From: Ectocarpus siliculosus
Lineage: Eukaryota; Sar; Phaeophyceae; Ectocarpales; Ectocarpaceae
Length of the DNA stretch: 64,000 nucleotides
Reading direction: 5' to 3'
Assembly (NCBI GenBank): GCA_000310025.1
Contig: FN649741.1
Coordinates: 4,453,072-4,517,071 of the forward strand
Both the position numbers and the translations under genes were made by a program. Positions 16,990 through 26,266 of the stretch are shown in pieces. Numbering within the stretch: position 1 is the first letter of the stretch; each line of letters begins with the position of its first letter. The notes beneath the pieces were generated by a model. It ran no database searches and was not told the DNA's origin. It saw only the letters and a program-made list of their open reading frames with translations.

Positions 16990-18304
16990 ACCGAGCACAC
17001 AGCGCGATGGAGGCCCGTTTCGCCCGCCGCTCCATGTCGCAGGCCTTCTTCTCCAAGCTATTGTTCAGTGCAATCACGCGATCGAGGTGATCCTTCTGCT
17101 CGGCCGCTTTCGTCGTCAGCGCGTCCACATCGCATCGGCACTCGTCCCACTTTCTCTTCAACGCAGCGACCTCGCCGTTCAGACGCACTTCCTTCGGGGT
17201 GTGGGAAATCTTTTTCCACGTCTCGACTTCCTCGGCCTCGGACTTTACCCGGTCCTCCAGACGCAAAATCTTCGCGTTGGCCGCGAAGAGCTGCTGCTTC
17301 TGGGCTTCACACATCTCCCTGGCTGCATTGACGCGCTCCCTTTCTTCGTTGGCTCTGCCGAGCTGTCTCTTCAGAGCACCCACCCTCCCGCAGAGATATA
17401 TTTCCTGAGGTGTGTTGCACACGGCGCTCATCACGTCATCGGCAGCCCCCCTGCCCAGGATGCTCTCCAGGAAGAACGTCTTGGCGGCATCGGTCTTCAT
17501 CCCCGCGTAGACACATTGCGGTGTCTTGTGCGACTGCGCAATGATGGCAAACACTACGTCCAAGAACTCGCCCTTGGACCTGGACCTCGTCTTCGCGTCG
17601 ACGACCAGGCTAGCGCTCAGGGTGTCGATAGTGGCCACGTCGAAGTCGACGTGCTTGCAACCTATCGTCAATCTCGGCCGCGGTATCTTGAACGCCTTCA
17701 GACGAAAGCACGCGCCATACTTGTCGGCGAGCAGGGCAGCGTGCTTCTCCAAGGTTGCCCGAGCGTTGCTCATGTCCTCGGCGGTGGCGCCTGCTACGAC
17801 GTACCCCAGGTCGCTCGAAGACTCCCCGCGTTTCACCATGTTTGCAAGGATGTCGAAAAACATGAGGACGAATTCCACCCGCAGCTCGCGCTCGACGTCA
17901 CCTTTCTTCGTTTTCAATACCATGACCTCGTCGAGAAGGGCCAGGACGCTGTCGCTGCACACCGACAAGGAGAAGATCTTCTTCATCACGCGACGATCGA
18001 AGTCCTCCATGCCGCGGAAGCGATCGCAGATGGATTTGACCAACCTGTCTTCCCCGTCCCGGCCCTGGGCGATCGATGTCGCGACACACATGGCGATCTC
18101 GACCTTGCGATCGGAAGCTTTGCCGCCAACGGCAGGGAACCCGGCCCGAATGAAAGACTTGGCCGCTTTCGCTAGCTTCGTGTGGGGTAGAGAGCCCATC
18201 ACGCGCCTGTACGACGACTCGTGGTCTTCACCATGTTGACCGCCATGCCGGAGCGCGAGGGAGCATGTTGTGATGCTTTCGAAGAGCTTTGTGGGCGTAA
18301 TCAT
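16973..18304 (-). CDS. Coiled-coil protein, paralogue of the gene at 19260; C-terminus donated by MITE
   Basis: 443 residues from the ATG at 18304. A folded N-terminal ~270 residues contains an ICDRFRGMEDFDRRVMKKIF block. Its counterpart in the neighbour is VCDRFRRIHDFDRHVMEHIF, so the two genes are paralogues. The C-terminal third is coiled coil (KRQLGRANEERERVNAAREM and following). The last five residues SLIST and the stop come from MITE copy 2. Before the insertion the frame would have run about 22 codons further, overlapping the 3' end of the OTU gene on the opposite strand. Function unknown. Confidence 0.75.
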   Translation of the reverse strand: MITPTKLFESITTCSLALRHGGQHGEDHESSYRRVMGSLPHTKLAKAAKSFIRAGFPAVGGKASDRKVEIAMCVATSIAQGRDGEDRLVKSICDRFRGMEDFDRRVMKKIFSLSVCSDSVLALLDEVMVLKTKKGDVERELRVEFVLMFFDILANMVKRGESSSDLGYVVAGATAEDMSNARATLEKHAALLADKYGACFRLKAFKIPRPRLTIGCKHVDFDVATIDTLSASLVVDAKTRSRSKGEFLDVVFAIIAQSHKTPQCVYAGMKTDAAKTFFLESILGRGAADDVMSAVCNTPQEIYLCGRVGALKRQLGRANEERERVNAAREMCEAQKQQLFAANAKILRLEDRVKSEAEEVETWKKISHTPKEVRLNGEVAALKRKWDECRCDVDALTTKAAEQKDHLDRVIALNNSLEKKACDMERRAKRASIALCARSLIST

Positions 18305-18402
18305 AGTTTTGAGATGGAGGGTTTAATGGCCTTGTATTAAAGTTGTACGTAAACTTTGCAATCGCAGTTTGTAGCAACACAGCAGCACAGCAACACAGCA
18401 AC

Positions 18403-18864
18403 ATGGCGAAGGAGGGGCAACTGGTTTTCATGCAAGTGACCATAACGGCACTGGGCCCAGACCTTCACTACCGCTTCAGAGTCATCAGTACAAGAACGGA
18501 GAAGGAGAGGCTTCTTCTCGTGGAAGCAACTTCCGCAAGCCCTCGCGACCAATTTTCATTCATCGTGGGGCCAACACAGGAGGATGTTGACAAAACGAGT
18601 GCACCCGGAGGAGTAACGGTCATCTACCTGGAGCCCACGTCAAAAAACAGCCTGAGAAATTGTACTTTTCAGGACAGAAGAGTTGCAATCGCCGCGAGAG
18701 CAGCCATGGATGGATGCATGTGTCTTGTATCCTTCCCCTCCGAACAGCGCACACTGCCAAGAGTAAAACATCGGGCCAGCACCGCTGCAGCCGAGGCGTT
18801 CGCAACGATGCGGGACATGGCCATTGCCGAAGACGAAAGCGTGTTTCAGTGCTTCGCAAAATGA
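18403..18864 (+). CDS. Hypothetical protein, 153 aa
   Basis: ATG at 18403, preceded by five short CAACACAGCAG-type repeats (18375-18400). The product is a mixed alpha/beta protein starting MAKEGQLVFMQVTI with a predicted strand-rich first half and a helical C-terminus (ASTAAAEAFATMRDM). No family is recognised. It diverges from the coiled-coil gene at 16973-18304 and is followed by a small basic protein gene. Confidence 0.6.
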   Translation: MAKEGQLVFMQVTITALGPDLHYRFRVISTRTEKERLLLVEATSASPRDQFSFIVGPTQEDVDKTSAPGGVTVIYLEPTSKNSLRNCTFQDRRVAIAARAAMDGCMCLVSFPSEQRTLPRVKHRASTAAAEAFATMRDMAIAEDESVFQCFAK

Positions 18865-18917
18865 AGAAAACGCGATAAAAAAATGTTGCTTGTGTAATAG
18901 ATGATAATTGTACAATC

Positions 18918-19247
18918 ATGGCCGGAACAGTGAACCACTCGCAACTACTGGCCAGAGCACGCAAGATGAAATTGATTGAGAGGAAGCCTCGCATGTCTGC
19001 AGCAACCAAAAAGAAGAAAGCAGCAGACAATCGGAAACGTCGTGCCGGTGCCAGATGTAAATCAGACCCAAAAGTACTGTCTGACAAATTCAAAGCCGCG
19101 GTGCCCTCTGCCCACAAGATTTCTCAGCTCGATTACTATGACTTTCTCGAATTGAAAAAAGAAATAAGCAAACACGTTAGCAAAATTCGTGCGCACGCGA
19201 AGAGGTGCAACCCGGATTTCAGAGACCAACTGGAATCCGATTATTGA
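18918..19247 (+). CDS. Small basic protein, 109 aa
   Basis: ATG at 18918. The N-terminal half is strongly basic (ATKKKKAADNRKRRAG) and the C-terminal half is helical (YYDFLELKKEISKHVSKIRAHAK). Net charge suggests DNA or RNA binding, perhaps a packaging protein; this is inferred from composition only. It converges on the coiled-coil gene with a 12-bp gap. Confidence 0.6.
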   Translation: MAGTVNHSQLLARARKMKLIERKPRMSAATKKKKAADNRKRRAGARCKSDPKVLSDKFKAAVPSAHKISQLDYYDFLELKKEISKHVSKIRAHAKRCNPDFRDQLESDY

Positions 19248-19259
19248 TAATCATGTATG

Positions 19260-20648
19260 TCACTCGTCCAGTTCGTCTCCACTCCACCGGTCCTGACAGC
19301 CACGACCCGCGTTGTACTTTTCCCAAATCATGTCGGCTTCCTGCTTTGGCGTCATCTTTTTCCGTGTCATCGACTCACGATCCTGCCTGAGAGCCGCCTC
19401 GTTCTTTTGAGTCATCGCTAAAGATATTTTTATGCGCTTGTTTTCCCTCTGTAGTTCGTTGCTCTTTTCCTTCAGCGCCGGGATCTGTTTCGCGAACTTG
19501 CGACAAATATCCCCGCTTTCCGAGAGCCTTTTCTTGAGCAACTCGAACTCCTCTCGTGAACACGAGAGTTCCTCCTTCAACTTCGAATTGTCCTTCTCCA
19601 GGGCCGCATTCTTTTCCTCCAGAGATTTCATCTGGTGGTAGAGATCGCGCGCTTCATCTGACGCAAGGACTGCTTTCCGCGTTTCCTCCGCCTGAGTTTT
19701 GTCGAGCACCTTTTCCAGGAAGAAATCCCTGGCAGACGCCAGTCGTAGGCGGCGGTAGGTCACGACGGGGTCGCGCGGGTTTGACGCGTGAGAGATGATG
19801 GCGAACATCATCTGAAGGAACTCTTCCTTCTCATCCTTGTCCATTAGACTTTCTTTCAGCAGGTCGATGGTATTTTTCACGTTTTCCAGTTTGTCTTCCG
19901 TAACACCTCCGAATTGCACAGGCTGGCATCCGATAGACACATTGGGAAAACCATCACCAGCTGGAAACAGGTTGTTGTTCTTGCGGGGCAGCCGGAGAAC
20001 GTCTTTCTGGAAACATGGAGAGCACCTGGTGGCGATTTCGCCTAAATGACGGTCCATGATCTCGCGCGCTAGCTTCATGTCGGTTGCTGTCACAATTGAC
20101 GCGTATCCCAAGTCGGCGAGTGTATGCATGTCGCCCACCACCATCTCCATTCCATTGAAGAAAATTTCAACAAACTCCATGTTGAAGACATGTTCAAATA
20201 CAAGAGTACCTTCCGTCTTGGATATTAGTAAATTGTCCAAGAGCTTACGAACCCTGTCATTGCAAAGAGAAATCTTGAATATGTGTTCCATCACATGCCG
20301 ATCAAAGTCGTGGATGCGCCGAAAACGATCACAAACTTCTTTGGCCAGGCCATTTTCGGCATTGTCGTCCGCGACCAAAATTGCGAGATATAGTGCAAAT
20401 TTGGCCTTTGCATCTTGAGGTCTGTGCCAACCTCGTTTCATAAATTCCAGCGCAGCTCTGGTCACGTCTTTCGTTCTCGGACGTTCGCCTACAGAGGTGT
20501 TGCTGCACATAAACTTCACAACTTCGTCGTACGATGAGACTTCGTCGTGCGATGAATGACGGGCATTCCCGTTTTTTTCGTTCTTGTGGTGGCGAATTGC
20601 ATTCGAACATACCATGATTCTCTTAAACAGTGGAAATGACGTAGCCAT
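19260..20648 (-). CDS. Coiled-coil protein, paralogue of the gene at 16973
   Basis: 462 residues from the ATG at 20648 (MATSFPLFKR). The frame stays open upstream through the 237-bp tandem repeats, but those are a multiple of three long and merely inherit openness, so they are not included. Residues 1-270 match the paralogue (VCDRFRRIHDFDRHVMEHIF, LADLGYASIVTATDM against SSDLGYVVAGATAEDM). The C-terminal ~170 residues are coiled coil, ending with a charged tail (DRWSGDELDE). This tail is probably what the other paralogue lost or lacks. Unknown function. Confidence 0.75.
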   Translation of the reverse strand: MATSFPLFKRIMVCSNAIRHHKNEKNGNARHSSHDEVSSYDEVVKFMCSNTSVGERPRTKDVTRAALEFMKRGWHRPQDAKAKFALYLAILVADDNAENGLAKEVCDRFRRIHDFDRHVMEHIFKISLCNDRVRKLLDNLLISKTEGTLVFEHVFNMEFVEIFFNGMEMVVGDMHTLADLGYASIVTATDMKLAREIMDRHLGEIATRCSPCFQKDVLRLPRKNNNLFPAGDGFPNVSIGCQPVQFGGVTEDKLENVKNTIDLLKESLMDKDEKEEFLQMMFAIISHASNPRDPVVTYRRLRLASARDFFLEKVLDKTQAEETRKAVLASDEARDLYHQMKSLEEKNAALEKDNSKLKEELSCSREEFELLKKRLSESGDICRKFAKQIPALKEKSNELQRENKRIKISLAMTQKNEAALRQDRESMTRKKMTPKQEADMIWEKYNAGRGCQDRWSGDELDE

Positions 20649-20710
20649 GATAACAGAATGCCTACAATGAAACAGACCAACAAAATAATTACGCCAAAAC
20701 ACCCGCGACG

Positions 20711-22352
20711 GGTGGACAAGAGTCTGTCCATATGAGGTGTGGCCAAAACGCAGGGGGCGTGTCTGGATATGTCCAAGTGTCGATAAAAAGAGGTTGAAAA
20801 TCAGCTGAGATCCGAGAGTCAGATGATCTTCACATCCTTGATGATGATCATCGGTGCGGTCCCGGCGACGTCCCTCCGACCGACTTTCGTACGAGAAATG
20901 ACACTGGTAGAGATCACAGAAGGGTGTGGTGTTCACGCGAGCTCGAAGGTGGACAAGAGTCTGTCCGTATGAGGTGTGGCCAAAACGCAGGGGGCGTGTC
21001 TGGATATGTCCAAGTGTCGATAAAAAGAGGTTGAAAATCAGCTGAGATCCGAGAGTCAGATGATCTTCACATCCTTGATGATGATCATCGGTGCGGTCCC
21101 GGCGACGTCCCTCCGACCGACTTTCGTACGAGAAATGACACTGGTAGAGATCACAGAAGGGTGTGGTGTTCACGCGAGCTCGAAGGTGGACAAGAGTCTG
21201 TCCGTATGAGGTGTGGCCAAAACGCAGGGGGCGTGTCTGGATATGTCCAAGTGTCGATAAAAAGAGGTTGAAAATCAGCTGAGATCCGAGAGTCAGATGA
21301 TCTTCACATCCTTGATGATGATCATCGGTGCGGTCCCGGCGATGTCCCTCCGACCGACTTTCGTACGAGAAATGACACTGGTAGAGATCACAGAAGGGTG
21401 TGGTGTTCACGCGCGATAAAAGGTGGACAAGAGTCTGTCCGTATGAGGTGTGGCCAAAACGCAGGGGGCGTGTCTGGATATGTCCAAGTGTCGATAAAAA
21501 GAGGTTGAAAATCAGCTGAGATCCGAGAGTCAGATGATCTACACATCCTTGATGATGATCATCGGTGCGGTCCCGGCGACGTCCCTCCGACCGACTTTCG
21601 TACGAGAAATGACACTGGTAGAGATCACAGAAGGGTGTGGTGTTCACGCGAGCTCGAAGGTGGACAAGAGTCTGTCCGTATGAGGTGTGGCCAAAACGCA
21701 GGGGGCGTGTCTGGATATGTCCAAGTGTCGATAAAAAGAGGTTGAAAATCAGCTGAGATCCGAGAGTCAGATGATCTTCACATCCTTGATGATGATCATC
21801 GGTGCGGTCCCGGCGACGTCCCTCCGACCGACTTTCGTACGAGAAATGACACTGGTAGAGATCACAGAAGGGTGTGGTGTTCACGCGAGCTCGAAGGTGG
21901 ACAAGAGTCTGTCCGTATGAGGTGTGGCCAAAACGCAGGGGGCGTGTCTGGATATGTCCAAGTGTCGATAAAAAGAGGTTGAAAATCAGCTGAGATCCGA
22001 GAGTCAGATGATCTTCACATCCTTGATGATGATCATCGGTGCGGTCCCGGCGACGTCCCTCCGACCGACTTTCGTACGAGAAATGACACTGGTAGAGATC
22101 ACAGAAGGGTGTGGTGTTCACGCGAGCTTGAAGGTGGACAAGAGTCTGTCCGTATGAGGTGTGGCCAAAACGCAGGGGGCGTGTCTGGATATGTCCAAGT
22201 GTCGATAAAAAGAGGTTGAAAATCAGCTGAGATCCGAGAGTCAGATGATCGTCACATCCTTGATGATGATCATCGGTGCGGTCCCGGCGACGTCCCTCCG
22301 ACCGACTTTCGTACGAGAAATGACACTTGTAGAGATCACAGAAGGGTGGCCC
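20711..22352. repeat. Seven tandem 237-bp repeats
   Basis: Units start near 20711, 20948, 21185, 21422, 21659, 21896 and 22133; the last is cut short by the Fanzor element. Units are about 97-99% identical. Period 237 is divisible by three, so a 79-codon frame on the minus strand stays open through six units; this is periodicity, not proof of coding. Each unit contains GTGTCGATAAAAAGAGG and a GATGATGATCATC palindrome-like box. Position directly upstream of the coiled-coil gene suggests a regulatory or recombination array. Confidence 0.92.
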
Positions 22353-22372
22353 CGGATGAAACGCTGATTCCT

Positions 22373-22500
22373 CATTACCGTCAACTTAAGAAGTTGGTAG
22401 GTAGAAAATTCGCTTAATGTGTCTAAACACACCTACTTGCCCTCGCTAGACTTACGACAAAGGAACGATGGTCTCTTGAAACCCAGGAGCTGAAACACGC
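22373..22500 (-). ncRNA. Candidate omega RNA region at the Fanzor 3' end
   Basis: In Fanzor/TnpB elements the guide RNA overlaps the 3' end of the nuclease gene and runs to the element end. Here only ~60 bp separate the stop from the end. They contain a hairpin (GTGTCTAAACACAC) plus the AACTTAAGAAGTT palindrome. The guide would then be read from the flanking sequence 22372 downwards. Position and hairpins are seen; the RNA itself is inferred. Confidence 0.4.
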
Positions 22501-25111
22501 CACAAACTCCTATGTTAGCCGAACCATTCGCGTCTCTGTCGATATACCTCACGGGGCAAGATCGGCCCTCGTCCATCTGGCTTGAACAGCGAAATACCCG
22601 AGAACCATCCACTTGCTTCAGTGGAACGCCGCAACTACAGCAGCATTTGGACGTTCGAAACTCGTCCACCAATACCACCGGACAAAGGACACCCAGCGCT
22701 CGAATCAGCGCCTTCCTAGGACAAGCTCCTCTCGCACCATGGCCGAACTGACCGTTGCCGAAGAAAACAACCCTTCTCTTATCTCGAATCTTCTTCAACA
22801 ACTCCTTTCTCCTCTCTGGTGACAACGGTTCGGCCGAAGACCGTTGCTCCTTCCTGACCTCTTGCCTGTAAGTGTTTCCGAAAGCAATGTCCCTAGCCAT
22901 ACCGTCAACGGTGCGTTGTCTCGCGCGAAGTCTGGCAAACTTCTGGAGTCTACGCTCTTCTGAAAGCAGTTCCACTACTCTAACACGTAGCGTGCAGTAG
23001 ATTACGGAAGAGTACGCAACAGATGAATCAGGCTGTTTTAGCGACACGGAGTCGAAGGCTTGAACTGCTTGACCATATTCCACGTTATCTAGTCTCCTCC
23101 CGACTTCTGCCCTGGCGCTGAAGCGGGTAAGCGACTGATGCTTGTATTCTCGAGAAGAAATGGACGACTGTGATCCCTTGAAGTCAGAAGCTTTAAATGT
23201 CTCCGGGGACGTGATGTTCGCTCTCACCGTCGCGTAGACGGAGACTTGCCCGGGGTCAAGACCCACAACCTCAATGTGGTTGTCGGGGGAAGAAAGACGG
23301 GACTTCTCTGTATCGTAGAGAGGGAATGCCTCCTTGAAAACGCCTTTGGAGCTTTTGGATACTCGAAGCTTGTCCTGGATAGATGCGTAGCCCTTCTTCA
23401 CAAGCTCCTTCACACCCTTCGGCAGGGGATTGGTTTTGGCAAGAGTAGCCAGGCAAACCTTGACCTGTAGGCCGTCCGTAGATATCGAATTGACGATCCA
23501 GGGTGTTTCACAGCTCGGGTCATCTCTCTTCGCTGAGTAAAGGACTTCGTCGGTGAACCACGGGTCCTTGTTGCATACACCGATTCCTTTTCGGTAGCGG
23601 TTGTTCAGGCGAAGAACTTTCCGCGTCCTTTGTGTCTGATTCTTCTCGGTGCTCGGGCGTCTGTTCACGATCCTCTCCGAATAAAAGTCAAAGATGCCCG
23701 TCCACCAGAGCCTTTCAGCTCTCCCAGCACACTTCACGCCAGTGGTCTTCAAAGTGACCTGGTTTTCCGACACACCGGGGAAATCAAGAGACTTGGCGAG
23801 GGTGCCGATGCTCTGGCTGTCGTACCTCACGAACGCCCTTGTGAGAGAGAAGTGTGGCATCAGTGAGAAGGCTTTCGGTGGATGCTCCGTTCCCGGCTCC
23901 TTCATGCTCTTCCACATGTCCCTCCTCGTGTTTCGAACGTCGCGCACGAGATTCGACGCGTCCTTCTTGCTCATCTCGATCCCCTCGTCGAACCATGGAG
24001 GTACAGGTATTTCTTGCAGAAGATGTCGCTGTTTCAAGAACCCCTCTTTCGTCTTGGATGACTTGATGGACTGCTGCCTCTCGTTGACTTCGGACCAGAT
24101 CTCTCCTCTCCTCTTTCGAAGGTGAAAATCTACCTTACGACACCCGGCCTCGATCTGTAAGACATCGTTCAGCCTGGCTTTCACGTTGTACAGGAAATCC
24201 TCGCGCCCAGTCAACTCTTCTTCTGTCTTCGGGTGATCGGGGGGGTCCTTGGGTGGAGGTCTCTTCACACGCAAAGGTTCAAAGAGGCCCCTGAACTCCG
24301 ACAACAGGCCCTCCATGGCTTCTCCCCACTCAAGACGAAGCAGCTCCTTTTCACTTCCTCTTTTCTGGTCCACGAACTTGCGTATTATTGACAAAGCTTG
24401 TTCAGGAGTCTTCTGTCCAGCTGCCTCGTAAATATTCTTTGCTGCACGGGGAATACTCGCCCAAAAGTGTTCGTCGTCCCGGCACTCCCACAGTCTTCTC
24501 TCGAGGCGACACGAAAGGTGATCCACCAATCTACTCTCGAAATTGCCGGATATGTGTGTCTTGATAGACGTCATCATTTCTCCGCAGAGGGCGTCTCGGC
24601 ATCGAAGAGGGAATTTTTCAACCTGTCGTAGCGTCTCGTCGTCCAACTTAGATTCGTCAAGGTACGATTGCAGATCAGGATGATGCAGAGGCCTTGTGCT
24701 CTTGTGAAGAGTATTCCCCGATATTCGCGTGAAGAGTTGTTGAATAAATGTCCGGTTGACGATCAGTGTGTTCGAAGGGTCCTTCTCCGCAAGCACGTTC
24801 AGGCACACAGAAACGAGGTGACGAAGTATCCCAAGGGACTTGGCGTCCTTGTCGATTTGACGCAGTAGAACATCCTTACCGGGAACATCCTCCCGTACAC
24901 AGGCGTCCATGGAAGACGTCACGGAGCAGACCCTTGTCTGTGGGTTCTTGATACCTCTCGCGACAGCCCACGTGGCCAACTCCTTCTTTGCATGTATGTG
25001 TGAGTTCTCGTCGTCATCTCCGGGCGCCTTATCTGATGAACCGGACTTCGCGCGCTTACGTTTGATCCCCGAAATTGGTTTTTTGGAACTATCGTTTTCT
25101 TCTGACTCCAT
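22433..25111 (-). CDS. Fanzor RNA-guided nuclease (TnpB-like, RuvC)
   Basis: 892 residues from the ATG at 25111. The C-terminal RuvC-like nuclease is intact. RuvC-I is VVGLDPGQ (Asp619), RuvC-II is VLVDEFRTSK (Glu817), a four-Cys zinc finger follows (CCCSCG ... CSSQ ... SC), and RuvC-III is DRDANGSANI (Asp860). The N-terminus has a basic patch KRKRAKSG that may be a nuclear signal, and about 500 residues of helical sequence. Size and a divergent N-domain fit the Fanzor proteins of eukaryotes and giant viruses. Such proteins cleave DNA guided by an omega RNA made from the element's own end. That end here would be the short segment after the stop, 22373-22432, reading outwards into the repeat array. 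Confidence 0.88.
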   Translation of the reverse strand: MESEENDSSKKPISGIKRKRAKSGSSDKAPGDDDENSHIHAKKELATWAVARGIKNPQTRVCSVTSSMDACVREDVPGKDVLLRQIDKDAKSLGILRHLVSVCLNVLAEKDPSNTLIVNRTFIQQLFTRISGNTLHKSTRPLHHPDLQSYLDESKLDDETLRQVEKFPLRCRDALCGEMMTSIKTHISGNFESRLVDHLSCRLERRLWECRDDEHFWASIPRAAKNIYEAAGQKTPEQALSIIRKFVDQKRGSEKELLRLEWGEAMEGLLSEFRGLFEPLRVKRPPPKDPPDHPKTEEELTGREDFLYNVKARLNDVLQIEAGCRKVDFHLRKRRGEIWSEVNERQQSIKSSKTKEGFLKQRHLLQEIPVPPWFDEGIEMSKKDASNLVRDVRNTRRDMWKSMKEPGTEHPPKAFSLMPHFSLTRAFVRYDSQSIGTLAKSLDFPGVSENQVTLKTTGVKCAGRAERLWWTGIFDFYSERIVNRRPSTEKNQTQRTRKVLRLNNRYRKGIGVCNKDPWFTDEVLYSAKRDDPSCETPWIVNSISTDGLQVKVCLATLAKTNPLPKGVKELVKKGYASIQDKLRVSKSSKGVFKEAFPLYDTEKSRLSSPDNHIEVVGLDPGQVSVYATVRANITSPETFKASDFKGSQSSISSREYKHQSLTRFSARAEVGRRLDNVEYGQAVQAFDSVSLKQPDSSVAYSSVIYCTLRVRVVELLSEERRLQKFARLRARQRTVDGMARDIAFGNTYRQEVRKEQRSSAEPLSPERRKELLKKIRDKRRVVFFGNGQFGHGARGACPRKALIRALGVLCPVVLVDEFRTSKCCCSCGVPLKQVDGSRVFRCSSQMDEGRSCPVRYIDRDANGSANIGVCGVFQLLGFKRPSFLCRKSSEGK

Positions 25112-25500
25112 GTTGTTTGACGGTGGAGCTCGAAAGTGTGACAGGATGGGGCCGGGCACCGGGCCCGTCTTCTATTGTTTCCGGTAAAACTTTTCCCGTG
25201 GACACATATGATTGGTCGGGATTAGGGGCCCCGTGATATGTCCAACTCGATGGGTACACTGACACGGAACGCGGGAGTGCTAAGTCAGTTCGTCTGAAAA
25301 AAATGGTCCGTGGTGATGATGATCATATATGCGACCATGGCACAAGCGACTTCGCTTCTTTAATAACACATTTGTCTCAGAATGTGCACTCAATTTACAG
25401 CCTTCTCGATGATAGTTGTGAATGTTCTCGTGTGTTTCCCTGAGAAAGTCAGACGGGCGAGAACGAAGCAAACTCCCTCGCGGAGAGTTACATGTGTTCA
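25112..25500. other. 5' flank of Fanzor inside the element
   Basis: About 390 bp between the Fanzor start and the right inverted repeat. It holds a GATGATGATGATCATATATGCGACC stretch resembling the GATGATGATCATC box of the 237-bp repeats, and no convincing gene. It probably contains the Fanzor promoter. Confidence 0.5.
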
Positions 25501-25551
25501 GACACAGGTAACGAATTTTCTACCTATCAACTTCTTAAGTTGACGGCAATG

Positions 25552-26266
25552 CGGGGGCTGGGGCCGATGCCAATGATTCCGCCGACGACGAACGCGCTCG
25601 GTTATTGCTGTGGCGCGAATCTTCTGCCAGGTGTTTCCAAACGTTTTTAAGTCGCCACGTCTATCCGGCAGTGCAAAACACCCGGTTTACGTAACACACC
25701 GCTCCCCCCCCCCCCCAGTGCCTTTCACACGTTACCGACGGACAGCAACCGCCGCACGTGTTGAAAACGCAGTCGCGCGCGATCATCTGACCATATCCGC
25801 AAATTCTCCCCGTTGTCCCGGGCTGTTTCAGAACGTACTTGTCTTCCTGAAGCATCGCTCTAGCCTCTTTCTTCTGCTGTTGTTTTTGAGCGCGAAGGGG
25901 AACGACGTCGTGCAGCACCACCGGTTTGCTTCGGGGACGTGTGAGATGGTGCGCCCCTCACCCCACCTCACCAGCCGCGCCACCTGAGCGCGCTGCTGTC
26001 AACCCCGTCCGCCTGCGCTCGCTCGTTGTTGGCCCCGGACGGAATTGAGGCCCGTCGTCTCATCCTGAAAGTCGCCCGCCCTCGGTCGCGATCTTGGGCC
26101 TGGCGATGTGGCAACTTGTCGGTGAGGCGAAGGTCGACAAGATGATCGATGGTGTTGCGGCGTTTCATTTTCATTTGTATTTCAAGTTCTTGAATTTTTA
26201 TCTCTTCGGGTGTTTGTTGCAAAAAAAAGGTGGAAATGATTCACATACAAATAATTATTAATTTTA
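25552..26266. other. 715-bp gap with gene scraps
   Basis: A short Cys-rich frame lies on the minus strand (25661-25921) with no upstream ATG beyond one internal Met. A second frame at 25968-26222 lacks a good ATG. A C9-10 run lies at ~25705. The left copy of the 41-bp direct repeat that flanks the adhesin-like gene is here (25978-26018). I read this as decayed sequence at the edge of an inserted block. Confidence 0.45.
25978..26018 (+). repeat. 41-bp direct repeat, left copy
   Basis: Starts CGCCACCTGAGCGCG and ends CCGTCCGCCTGCGC. It matches 28839-28879 at 39 of 41 positions in the same orientation. The two copies bracket the AT-rich adhesin-like gene, as if that gene were a cassette that recombined here. 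Confidence 0.8.

Larger units (their letters stand above)
22373..25551 (-). mobile_element. Fanzor-carrying element with terminal inverted repeats
   Basis: The left end starts CATTACCGTCAACTTAAG; the inverse of the right end reads CATTGCCGTCAACTTAAG. The inverted repeats continue imperfectly for about 55 bp, including AAGTTG-TAGGTAGAAAATTCG and a GTGTCTxAACACA hairpin. The only sizeable gene inside is Fanzor. No transposase is visible, so it would need help in trans. The outermost CATT....TCAACTTAAG motif is shared with the 434-bp MITEs, which suggests the same mobilising enzyme. No 8-bp target duplication is seen (TGATTCCT left, CGGGGGCT right). It sits at the edge of the 237-bp array. Confidence 0.82.

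Noticed and set aside
19260-22121. A single 953-residue protein including six 79-residue repeats
   Set aside because: The repeats precede a good ATG at 20648 that matches the paralogue's start. The array's period of 237 bp keeps any frame open, and no ATG starts the long version.
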